DNA from: JAGVSR01 sp963750715
GTDB lineage: Bacteria; Pseudomonadota; Alphaproteobacteria; Rhizobiales; Hyphomicrobiaceae
Assembly (NCBI GenBank): GCA_963750715.1
Contig: CAVVRP010000003.1
Coordinates: 62,001 to 126,000, forward strand
Direction of reading: 5' to 3'
Length of the DNA stretch: 64,000 nucleotides
The notes below the pieces were generated by a model, which was not told the origin of the DNA, did not search any database, and saw only the letters and a program-made list of their open reading frames with translations. Every line of letters begins with the position of its first letter. The stretch's first letter is position 1. A program made the position numbers and the translations under genes. Shown here piece by piece: positions 53,313 through 61,193 of the stretch.

Positions 53313-54656
53313 TTACGGCTTGCCGAGATAGGCTTCGAAACTGTCGTCCAGGCACTTCATCCAGGGCGTGTGATGCTTCGGCGCCGTGGTTCCCGTCAGG
53401 GTGGACGGGTACGACTGGTCACGATAGGTAAGAATGTCCGCGGCCTTGTGATGTTCCCATTCCTTGAACAGGCGAGCCACCATATCGACGTCGAGCCGCG
53501 GGTAGTCCGTGGGGGTGATCAGATCGCGCACGTACTCGGTCTGGAAGTCGATCGCCTGGAATGCATCTTCAATCGCTTCCTCGGCCGCGATCCACTTCTG
53601 CATGTCGATCGTCTGATCCGTGAGCGAGGGCAGCTTGATGCGGCCGAGCACGACGTCGCGCGCATACCAGGCCTGAGCGTCGAACATGTTGAAGGTGTAG
53701 TACTGGTCCTGCATGCCGATATACATGAGCTTCGGGTTACCCCACCAGAAGATGCCCTTGTACAGATTCGGCGGATACAGCCGGTTGCGCGACTTGATGC
53801 GCAGGTTGTCTTCCATGAACGGGTGATGGTGGAGATAGCCGGTGCAAAGGATGATCGCATCGTAATCGGCGGACGTGCCATCGCGGAAGTAGACGCGGCT
53901 GCCTTCGACTTTGGTCAGCAGCGGCACTTCATTGATCTGCGGCGGCCACTTGAAGCCCATCGGCTTGGTGCGCCACGTGAACGTCACGGCCTTGGCACCG
54001 TACTTCAGGCACTGGATGCCGATGTCTTCCGAAGAATAGCTGGAACCGACGCACAGAACGCGCTTGCCGGCAAACTCGTCTGCCGCGCGGAAGTCATGGC
54101 TGTGCAGGACACGGCCAAGGAACGTCTTGATGCCTTCGAACTCCGGGATATTCGGCGTCGAGAAGTGACCGCTCGCGCAGATGACATAATCGAATTCGGA
54201 GGACTGCTGCTCGTCGGCGACGAGGTCCTTGACCGCAACCGTGAACTTGCCCGTCTCGTCGTTGTAGGTGACCGAGCGGACAGCCGTGTTGAGCTTGATG
54301 TAGGACGTCACGCCGCTCTTCTCGATACGGCCCTTGATGTAGTCGTGCAGCACCGCGCGCGGCGGATACGACGGGATCGGCCGGCCGAAGTGTTCCTCGA
54401 AGGAATAATCGGCGAACTCCAGGCACTCCTTGGGACCGTTCGACCACAGATAGCGGTACATGCTCGCGTGAACGGGCTCGCCGTATTCGTCTGTGCCGGT
54501 CCGCCAGGTGTAGTTCCAGATACCGCCGTAGTCGGCCTGGCGCTCGTAGCAGACGAGCTCGGGAATATCCGCGCCTTTGCGGCGGGCGCTCTCGAACGCG
54601 CGCAAAGCCGCCAATCCGCTGGGGCCAGCACCAATAATTGCAACGCGACCTGACAT
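53313..54656 (-). CDS. tmm: Trimethylamine monooxygenase (flavin-containing)
   Basis: 447 residues from the ATG at 54656; the ATG three bases upstream is too close to the GGGGGA site. FAD loop VAIIGAGPSGLAALRAFESA, the Tmm-type region (YGGIWNYTWRTGTDEYGEPV; MYRYLWSNGPKECLEFADYS), the FMO fingerprint (FLGRVLHSHDFR, F-x-G-x3-H-x3-F) and the NADPH loop LCVGSSYSSEDIGIQCLKYG. Tmm (EC 1.14.13.148) oxidises trimethylamine with NADPH and O2 to TMAO, the substrate of Tdm encoded 59 bases downstream. Also known to oxidise dimethylsulfide. Intact. Confidence 0.95.
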   Translation of the reverse strand: MSGRVAIIGAGPSGLAALRAFESARRKGADIPELVCYERQADYGGIWNYTWRTGTDEYGEPVHASMYRYLWSNGPKECLEFADYSFEEHFGRPIPSYPPRAVLHDYIKGRIEKSGVTSYIKLNTAVRSVTYNDETGKFTVAVKDLVADEQQSSEFDYVICASGHFSTPNIPEFEGIKTFLGRVLHSHDFRAADEFAGKRVLCVGSSYSSEDIGIQCLKYGAKAVTFTWRTKPMGFKWPPQINEVPLLTKVEGSRVYFRDGTSADYDAIILCTGYLHHHPFMEDNLRIKSRNRLYPPNLYKGIFWWGNPKLMYIGMQDQYYTFNMFDAQAWYARDVVLGRIKLPSLTDQTIDMQKWIAAEEAIEDAFQAIDFQTEYVRDLITPTDYPRLDVDMVARLFKEWEHHKAADILTYRDQSYPSTLTGTTAPKHHTPWMKCLDDSFEAYLGKP

Positions 54657-54722
54657 CATTTCCCCCGTTCTCTATTTCTTTGCGCTGTTCATGATTGAGA
54701 CGTCTCTCATTGTGGCGGTCGG

Positions 54723-55772
54723 CTAATCGGGCCAGCACCCAGGCGATGTCGACGCTCCGTCATCGTACTTCGCGAGCCAGTCGATCGTGGTCTGGCGGTA
54801 GCGGGTCGATTCCCTTGTAGTCGGCGACTCGGGTCGGGCAGCGTCTTCAGCACGCGATGCAGGCGGCGGCCCCATTTCGGCACTGTCACCAGTTCTCGCA
54901 TCTTGATGAGATACGCGCGGATCGAAAACACGATGGCGTTCGAACGCGGCAGACGCCACAGCCCCTGCAGCTCGACGCGCAGATGGACCTTGTCGCCGAC
55001 GTTCTCGGGCGTCACTGTCGTGCGGTCGATACCCCACTTGTGATACGTTCTCCGGGCTCGTATCGAGACGCGGATTGATGGTCATCGTCCAGTTGAGACG
55101 ACGGACGGGGCGACCCTGCTGCAGGTTGAGCAGGAACTTGAGTGCACGGTCGAATACGCCCGTCTCATGCGCCAGCGGCACCGGCGCATGCCACTCCTTG
55201 AAGCTCATGCCGACGTCGAAATCGAGCGACCAGTCGGCCTGCGACGTCACGATGCCGGAGTCCATCCAAAGATCGCCGTCGCGCTGATCGAGCAGGCAGA
55301 AGTCGCCCTGGCACTGGCGCGTGATGTATTCCATCGGCCGGTACGGCAGCGTCGAGACATCGCCGAAGGTGAACTTCTGCTCGATGCCCATCGGGCGGTT
55401 GATCCAGTGCCAGTTGTCGCCGTCACGTGTCAGCGAGAAATGCTCGGGATAGCTCGATGCGCCATGCTGCGTCATCAGCAGTTCGACCAGATCCCATTCG
55501 GCCGGCAGCATGTGCGGCAGCGACTGGCAGCGCAGCGGATCTTCCTTCAGAACCAGCGCGCGGTCGCGCATATCCGAAAGGTAGTGCTCGTCGATGTCGA
55601 TCGGAAACTCGTAGACCGAACCCTTCGGCCCCGGCGTGTGCGGCTCGATGTTCACCGTGTACATGTACTTGTCTTCGTGGAACGGAAACGGAAAGCGCCG
55701 GATCGCTTCCGGACTGTTGGAGAAGGTAAAGTCGTCGCGGAACGTTTCGTCTTTGAAAAGACCCAGTCCCAT
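54723..55772 (-). CDS. dmmC: Dimethylamine monooxygenase heme subunit (heme-dependent oxidative N-demethylase alpha, DUF3445), about three frameshifts
   Basis: Starts at the ATG at 55772 with GGAG upstream (MGLGLFKDETFRDDFTFSNS). The body matches DUF3445: FPFPFHEDKYMYTVNIEPHT, EEDPLRCQ-type segment, DGDNWHWINRPMGIEQKFTF, then NLQQGRPVRRLNWTMTINPR. Frame changes near 55047 (one extra base; SPEN continues as YHKWGIDRTTVTPENVGDKV), near 54840 and near 54808 (to RYRQTTIDWLAKYDDGA) are needed to reach the stop at 54723. Repaired length about 348 residues. In the complex this subunit holds heme and demethylates dimethylamine to methylamine and formaldehyde. The subunit letter follows common database use and may differ between papers. 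Confidence 0.8.
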   Translation of the reverse strand: MGLGLFKDETFRDDFTFSNSPEAIRRFPFPFHEDKYMYTVNIEPHTPGPKGSVYEFPIDIDEHYLSDMRDRALVLKEDPLRCQSLPHMLPAEWDLVELLMTQHGASSYPEHFSLTRDGDNWHWINRPMGIEQKFTFGDVSTLPYRPMEYITRQCQGDFCLLDQRDGDLWMDSGIVTSQADWSLDFDVGMSFKEWHAPVPLAHETGVFDRALKFLLNLQQGRPVRRLNWTMTINPRLDTSPENVSQVGYRPHDSDARERRRQGPSARRAAGAVASAAFERHRVFDPRVSHQDARTGDSAEMGPPPASRAEDAARPESPTTRESTRYRQTTIDWLAKYDDGASTSPGCWPD

Positions 55773-55821
55773 CCCACACTCCGTTCCGCGACAACGCCGT
55801 CTGGCGCCGCGCATGCATCCT

Positions 55822-56789
55822 CTAAAGATCCAGAACCACGCCGGCGCCTTCGATGCGCGTAACGCAGATCATCATTTTCTTGTCGGACTGCCTTCTCTTC
55901 ATCGGACAGGTAGTGGTCGTTGTGAACCTGATCGATCCGTCGCACGAGAGCACGGTTGTCTCGCACTGGCCGCACGCGCCGCCGCGGCACAAATAGGGCG
56001 CGTCGACGCCGGCGGCTTCGACCGCTTCCAGCACGCTCTGATGCTCCGCCACCGGGATCGTCTTCTTCGATTGCGCCAGCTCGATCATGAACGGCTTGCC
56101 GGAGGGCGGCGCAGAGAAAGCGTTCGAAGTGGACATTTTCGTCGGGCCATCCGGCAATGCGCGCCGACTTGCAGGACCCAGTCGATCATGCCGGACGGAC
56201 CGCACACATAGAGATGCGTGCCGAGCGGCTGGCTGTCGAGCAGTCGGTCGAGCGGCAAAGCCTCGCCTTTGTCATCGTAGTAGGTATGGACGCGATGGCC
56301 ATACGTGTTTTTCAGCGAGGCACGATAAGCGCCGTGTGTGTCGACTCGATTGCATAGTGCAGCTCGAACGGCGACTCCTCGCGCGACAGCTGGATCATGA
56401 TCGACATGAAAGGCGTGATGCCGATGCCGCCCGCGATCAGAAGGTGGCGGCGCCCCCGCCGGTCGACCGGGAACAGGTTCACCGGCGCGAGATGATTCAA
56501 TTCCGATCCGCGCTTTACCTTGTCATGCATGAACCTCGAGCCGCCGCGCGAATCCACCGTGCGCAGCACGCTGATTTCGATAGCACGAGCCATCGTAAGG
56601 CGAGCCCATCAGCGAGTAGGGGTTGCGGCGGACGCGGTCTCCGTCACGCATGGTGACGACGGTGTGGGAGCCACCTGAAAACTCGGGAAGCGGCTTTCCG
56701 TCAAGCGATTCGAAACGAAATCGCTTAACGCCTTCGGCAACAACTTCGATGCCCGCGACGCGGACGGGGATGTCTGTCGAGGCGGTCAT
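55822..56789 (-). CDS. dmmB: Dimethylamine monooxygenase reductase subunit (flavin, 2Fe-2S), about six frameshifts
   Basis: A phthalate-dioxygenase-reductase-type protein read across shifts near 56580, 56335, 56150, 56115, 55935 and 55890. In order: flavin domain start (VKRFRFESLDGKPLPEFSGG; RVRRNPYSLMGSPYDG), flavin/NAD region (EISVLRTVDSRGGSRFMHDK; HLLIAGGIGITPFMSIMIQL; HLYVCGPSGMIDW), AGWPDENVHFERFLCA, then the 2Fe-2S domain (VDAPYLCRGGACGQCETTVL and the distant Cys in MMICVTRIEGAGVVLDL). It passes electrons from NAD(P)H to the heme subunit. Start overlaps the dmmA stop (ATGA). Every conserved motif survives in one frame or another, which favours sequence errors, but six shifts in 970 bases could also be decay. 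Confidence 0.75.
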
Positions 56790-57391
56790 TTATAGAGATC
56801 TTCCGCGGGCGGCACCTGGCCTGGGGTTTCAGCATCGATGCAAACGCCCTGGAACGCTCCGAGACGCCGCGAATAATGATCGCGCACAAATAGGCTCAGA
56901 CCACAATGTGCGCACGTTACGGGGCTCGTCGTCACGTCTTCGGTGAAGCCCTTGCAGTGGACGCACTGGACGCGCCGGCGGGCGGATCCCCTGTGCTCAG
57001 TAATGACCGATTTATAGTCGATGCCTGCCTGCAGGGCTTCCTGGATGACGCTGCCGATGAAGGGCTCGGTGCCTGTCGCATACAGGCGCGTGCCCATCGT
57101 CGCGACGGCAAGTGCGCCTCTGAGGTGGAACATGGCCGTCGGAATTGTCGGATGCTCCCAGAAGCCAGCCGGCGCGAGTGACCTCAGCTTGGCCTCATAT
57201 CCCTTGCCGGCAGAACCGGTGGGGCAGAACATGATGACGGATTTGGCGAAGAAACCTTCCGGCGCCTTGGCTGCCATGTCGAGCACCGCCGCGGCGCCCT
57301 CGCCTTCGGCGGCGATGATGTTGTGCTTGGCGTGCGCGTCCGGTTCCAACCCCTTGTAGACCGGCCTGCTTATGATCCCCGGAGCGAGCAT
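56786..57391 (-). CDS. dmmA: Dimethylamine monooxygenase subunit, DmmA family
   Basis: 201 residues, intact. The N-terminal part is an alpha/beta region (KHNIIAAEGEGAAAVLDMAA, SVIMFCPTGSAGKGYEAKLR, RLYATGTEPFIGSVIQEALQ). The C-terminal part is a zinc ribbon (VQCVHCKGFTEDVTTSPVTC then AHCGLSLFVRDHYSRRLGAF), i.e. C-x2-C and C-x2-C. This is the architecture of the small DmmA-family subunit that accompanies the heme and reductase subunits of dimethylamine monooxygenase (EC 1.14.13.238). First gene of the minus-strand operon dmmABC-tmm-tdm-cupin, overlapping dmmB by four bases. Family assignment from memory; context strongly supports it. Confidence 0.82.
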   Translation of the reverse strand: MLAPGIISRPVYKGLEPDAHAKHNIIAAEGEGAAAVLDMAAKAPEGFFAKSVIMFCPTGSAGKGYEAKLRSLAPAGFWEHPTIPTAMFHLRGALAVATMGTRLYATGTEPFIGSVIQEALQAGIDYKSVITEHRGSARRRVQCVHCKGFTEDVTTSPVTCAHCGLSLFVRDHYSRRLGAFQGVCIDAETPGQVPPAEDLYK

Positions 57392-57696
57392 CTATCTCCC
57401 TCTGCTGACAGAACATCTGTGCGTGCCGAAGACGCGCGCATAGCTTGCCGAGACACGCAAACCGTAGCTCACGGTGCCCTCGCCTTGACCTTGCCACCAA
57501 GCCATGCCTTCGCTCAACTCGATGGAATTGCTCTTCGGTAAATAATTATTCTCGGCAGTATATCGAAACGGAGACGTGCTGCAACAGGCTCGCATTGCAC
57601 TCCGCATACAATTCCTGCGTGTTGCCGGATCGAAGAAAATGGGGCCGAGCCACTTTCGGCACGGCCCCAACTGCCTGCGTCTCGTCTGTTCCCTGA
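57392..57696. promoter_or_regulatory. Promoter region of the dmmABC-tmm-tdm operon
   Basis: 305 bases between the permease stop and dmmA; no gene supported (a 92-residue minus frame is shadow-like). It holds the permease terminator at 57641-57668. About 150 bases before dmmA lies the AT-rich palindrome AATAATTATT (near 57540-57550), which may be a -10 region or operator. Confidence 0.4.
57641..57668 (-). terminator. Intrinsic terminator after the permease gene
   Basis: GGGGCCG (57641-57647) pairs with CGGCCCC (57662-57668), with an inner GCC/GGC pair. On the minus strand it follows the permease stop by about 30 bases and is followed by ATTTTCTTC, so permease and dmm genes are separate transcription units. 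Confidence 0.8.
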
Positions 57697-59439
57697 TCAG
57701 GCGGGTGGCGGCAGCTGGAAGTAATAGTTCGAGGCCAGCACGACGATGCCCGCGATCAGCAGCGTCACGTACGGCAGGATGCCGGCTCTGCGCTCACCCA
57801 GATCCTGGCCCTTCAGATTGAGTTCTTCCAGCATGTGATCCGGGAACTTGCCTTTGTCCTGGATGTAGTGCCGGAAAATGAATACTGGAATGATGAGCGC
57901 GGCGAACGCCAGCCCGTACCAGAGCGCATTGGCATTGCCCCAGACCTTCGCGCCAGCGCCCATGAAGACGAGGTTGACGAAGCCGAGCAGTGCATTGAAC
58001 GCGATCAGCATCGTCGGCGCGCGATAGGGACGCGGAATGTCCGGGCTGTCGATACGGTGGATCCAGGTCGCCTGCAGGTTGAGGAAGATGAAGATGATGT
58101 AGCCGACGTTCGAGATCGCCAGAATGAGGTAGTAGGCAGTCGCGTCCGAAGCTGCAAAAGTCAGCAGCCCAAGATTGAAGACGAGGTCCGTCCACATGGC
58201 GCGCGTGGGAGCGCCGTGTTGGTTGACGTGGCCAAGATACTTCGGCAGCCAGCCATCGACGGAGCCCTGATAGAGCGTGCGCGACGAGCCGGCCATTGCC
58301 ATCATGATGGCGAGGATCAGCGCCAAGATCATCATCATCTCGAGAAGATGGGTGACGTACTTGTTGCCGCCACCGACCATGTCGCCCATCGCCGCGGCAA
58401 CACCTGTGCCGTCAACGATGCCGGGTTTGGTCATGCCGTCGAGACCGAGATAGCCCTGGAATGCCGCTGACACCAGCGTGTAAAGCGCAACCGAAGCGAG
58501 GCCCGCCCAGAAGATCGCCTTGATGGTATCTGTGGCCGGATTCTTGAACTCGCGCGTATAGCAGACAGCCGTTTCGAAGGCGTAAGTCGACCAGGCTGCG
58601 ATGAACAGTGCGCCGAGGAAGTACGTCCACCCTCCGTTGCTCCAGTCGCCGGTCGGTGGGACGATCGGCGAAAAGTTCTCGTAGTTGACGCCGCCGTTGA
58701 AGAACGGAACGATACCGACGATCGCCATCGGAATGAGGACCAGCAGGCCGATCCACATCTGCACCCGCGCTGTTCCCAGAACGCCGCGATGCTGAATGGC
58801 GAAGGTGGTCAGCATCAGGATCGCGCCGATGAAGAACGTCGCGCCGACCTCGATGTTGGCGAGGCCAAAGAACGAGAAATTCGCAACTTTGAAGGAGCGC
58901 AGCCAGGGTGTTGCTGCCTCCGTCACACCAGCAATGGCCAACTTGCCTGCTTCCTCGGCGGTTTTGCCGGCGACAGCCGCAGCATTGGCGGCATCATTGA
59001 GCCATGCCTGCACTTCAGGAGATTCGAGACCGAAGCTGGGAATTGGTGCGATGGCATTCAGGATGTAACCGGCGGCGATGGCGCAGCCGAGCGACAGAAC
59101 GGGCGTCCACGCGAACCAGTTGCACCACACCGACAGGGGCGCGATCAGTTTGCTGTAGCGAAGCCACGCGGCCGCTCCGTACACCGCCGCGCCGCCGGAC
59201 TTGTTATGAAACAGGCCTGCGATCTCGGCGTAGCTGAAGGCCTGCAGGAAACCCATCAGAACCGAGATGATCCAGACGACGAAGGCAGCCTTACCGGCTG
59301 TCGCGCCCATACCGCCGATCGAGATCAGAACGAGAGCGGGAACACCACTCGCGATCCAGAAGGCGCCTCTCCAATCGATTGTCCTGAGAAGTGTATTCCC
59401 CTCCACGCCGCTGGCGGCGCTTACCGAGCTGACAGTCAT
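57697..59439 (-). CDS. APC-superfamily permease
   Basis: 580 residues with about 12 hydrophobic helices, for example FWIASGVPALVLISIGGMGA, AAFVVWIISVLMGFLQAFSY, AEIAGLFHNKSGGAAVYGAA, LLVLIPMAIVGIVPFFNGGV, MMILALILAIMMAMAGSSRT, LILAISNVGYIIFIFLNLQA and YVTLLIAGIVVLASNYYF. The first helix and the SYAEIAGLFHNKSGGAAVYG segment are typical of APC amino-acid/amine transporters. A periplasmic insertion of about 80 residues lies between helices 3 and 4. Position beside dmmA suggests uptake of a methylated amine or a related compound; the substrate cannot be read from sequence. Intact, own promoter and terminator. Confidence 0.88.
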   Translation of the reverse strand: MTVSSVSAASGVEGNTLLRTIDWRGAFWIASGVPALVLISIGGMGATAGKAAFVVWIISVLMGFLQAFSYAEIAGLFHNKSGGAAVYGAAAWLRYSKLIAPLSVWCNWFAWTPVLSLGCAIAAGYILNAIAPIPSFGLESPEVQAWLNDAANAAAVAGKTAEEAGKLAIAGVTEAATPWLRSFKVANFSFFGLANIEVGATFFIGAILMLTTFAIQHRGVLGTARVQMWIGLLVLIPMAIVGIVPFFNGGVNYENFSPIVPPTGDWSNGGWTYFLGALFIAAWSTYAFETAVCYTREFKNPATDTIKAIFWAGLASVALYTLVSAAFQGYLGLDGMTKPGIVDGTGVAAAMGDMVGGGNKYVTHLLEMMMILALILAIMMAMAGSSRTLYQGSVDGWLPKYLGHVNQHGAPTRAMWTDLVFNLGLLTFAASDATAYYLILAISNVGYIIFIFLNLQATWIHRIDSPDIPRPYRAPTMLIAFNALLGFVNLVFMGAGAKVWGNANALWYGLAFAALIIPVFIFRHYIQDKGKFPDHMLEELNLKGQDLGERRAGILPYVTLLIAGIVVLASNYYFQLPPPA

Positions 59440-59728
59440 GTGTGTCTCCCCTGGCCACCACGCGCGACCGGGCGCGAGCGCTGTTGTGCGGATCTTGTTT
59501 GCGACGGCGTTTTGGATGACCCCTCACCGTGCGGCCAATGGATGCATGCGAGTCCATCGTATGTCAAAAACTTTTCTTGTCAGGAAAGAAAGTAGGCGTC
59601 CTATTTCTGGCCGCCAACAGCGCGCCGTCCATCGCTGTGGGGCACATCAGACTGCGGTCTGTTGCCGGGCCCACCGGCCAGACGCCGCCATCACTGGGCA
59701 CCACGGACCTGGAAAACGCGGTAGGCTC

Positions 59729-61060
59729 TTAATTTCCTTGGACTTCCACGCCCTCTTGCAGGGCAAGAACATGGCCCGCGAGGTACAGCGAGCCGCAGAT
59801 GAGGACCCGCTTTGAGCCGCCATCAAGGGCGTCGACACGACGGAGCGCGGCCTCGATATCAGTGGCGGTCTCCGCCTCGATGCCGACCTTGCTGGCGACA
59901 TCCGCGAGGGCCGTAGGGTCGAACGGCGCCTCGTGCGCGCCGGGGATGGGCACGGTGACCACCCGCCGGGCGATCCCGCTGAACGGGCCGAGGAAGCCCG
60001 CCGCGTCCTTCAAACCCATCATTCCGATTACTAGGAACAGAGGTTTTGGGCTGCGCTCCTCGATATCGGCGAGCGTCTGCGCCAGGAACTCGCCGGCTGC
60101 GGGATTATGGCCGCCATCGAGCCAAAGTTCGCCTCCCGGCCGAAGCAGATCCGGCAGCGGACCCACATCCAGACGCTGCATGCGCGCCGGCCAGCGCACC
60201 GTGACCAGACCCCGCTCGATGGCCCGTTCGTCGATCTGGCGATCGCCCAGTTCGAGCGCTGCGCAAACCGCCGTTCCGGCGTTGATGATCTGATGGCGCC
60301 CGACGAGTGCCGGCATTGGCAGATCAAGAAACCGGTCGTGCTTCTGGACCGCCAGACGGCCCCGCTGTTCGAAGGCGTCGAAGTCCTCGCCCCAGGCGAC
60401 GAGCCGCGCGCCGACCCGGGCGGCCTGCTCCCGGATCACGTCCATCGCCTCGTCGCGTTGCTGGGAGACGACAGCAGTCACCCCGCGCTTCAGAATGCCC
60501 GCCTTCTCTCCCGCGATGCGCGCAACCGTAGGGCCGAGTTTTTCGGCGTGATCCATGGACACCGGCGTTATGATGCACAATGTGGGATCGCAAATGACGT
60601 TGGTGGCGTCGAGCCGGCCGCCGAGACCGACTTCTAACAGTAGCACATCTGCCGGCGTCTCGGCGAACGCCAGGAATGCGGCAGCTGTGGTGATTTCGAA
60701 TTGGGTAATGTCGTCGCCGTCATTGACGGACTGGGCGCGTGTCAACACATCGACGAGCGCATCTTCCCCAATTGGACGCGAGATGCCATCAGCGCCTGCG
60801 ATCTTGATGCGCTCGTGGAACCGCACCAGATGAGGCGACGTGTAGACATGGACGGGGCGCCCCGCAGCCTGCAGGATCGATTCGAGATACGCGGTGACGG
60901 AACCCTTGCCGTTCGTGCCCGCAACGTGGACGATCGGCGGCAGCCGCTTGTGGGGATCGCCGAGCTTGCCCAGCAGCCTTTCAATGCGGCCGAGTGAAAG
61001 GTCGATGAGCTTCGGGTGAAGCAGCTTAAGATCGGCAAGGAGCTTGTCGCTCGTCGGCAT
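59729..61060 (-). CDS. folC: Folylpolyglutamate synthase/dihydrofolate synthase
   Basis: 443 residues. ATP loop PIVHVAGTNGKGSVTAYLES, then VHVYTSPHLVRFHERIKIAG, QFEITTAAAFLAFAETPADV, LLLEVGLGGRLDATNVICDP, TPVSMDHAEKLGPTVARIAG, and the C-terminal ELWLDGGHNPAAGEFLAQTL. It adds glutamate to dihydropteroate and to folates (EC 6.3.2.12/6.3.2.17). In a methylotroph with Tdm and DmmD this matters for folate-bound one-carbon flow, although the gene is part of the conserved backbone. Intact. Confidence 0.95.
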   Translation of the reverse strand: MPTSDKLLADLKLLHPKLIDLSLGRIERLLGKLGDPHKRLPPIVHVAGTNGKGSVTAYLESILQAAGRPVHVYTSPHLVRFHERIKIAGADGISRPIGEDALVDVLTRAQSVNDGDDITQFEITTAAAFLAFAETPADVLLLEVGLGGRLDATNVICDPTLCIITPVSMDHAEKLGPTVARIAGEKAGILKRGVTAVVSQQRDEAMDVIREQAARVGARLVAWGEDFDAFEQRGRLAVQKHDRFLDLPMPALVGRHQIINAGTAVCAALELGDRQIDERAIERGLVTVRWPARMQRLDVGPLPDLLRPGGELWLDGGHNPAAGEFLAQTLADIEERSPKPLFLVIGMMGLKDAAGFLGPFSGIARRVVTVPIPGAHEAPFDPTALADVASKVGIEAETATDIEAALRRVDALDGGSKRVLICGSLYLAGHVLALQEGVEVQGN

Positions 61061-61193
61061 GTCGTGCCCCCGCGGCGGTGGCCGGGCCTCGATTGGATGA
61101 AGTGGCCCTGTCTTGGAGATCAGGTCAAGCCGCGTCTACGCGCAGGGTAGACTGTTCAGAGCAAAGAACACTTGAGCGATCGCGGCGATCGCG

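Noticed and set aside
52261..53331. 356-residue plus-strand frame opposite tdm
   Set aside because: No motif or start signal; the opposite strand encodes an intact, recognisable Tdm.
57392..57670. 92-residue minus-strand frame between the permease and dmmA
   Set aside because: It spans the permease terminator and has no ribosome binding site or recognisable motif.
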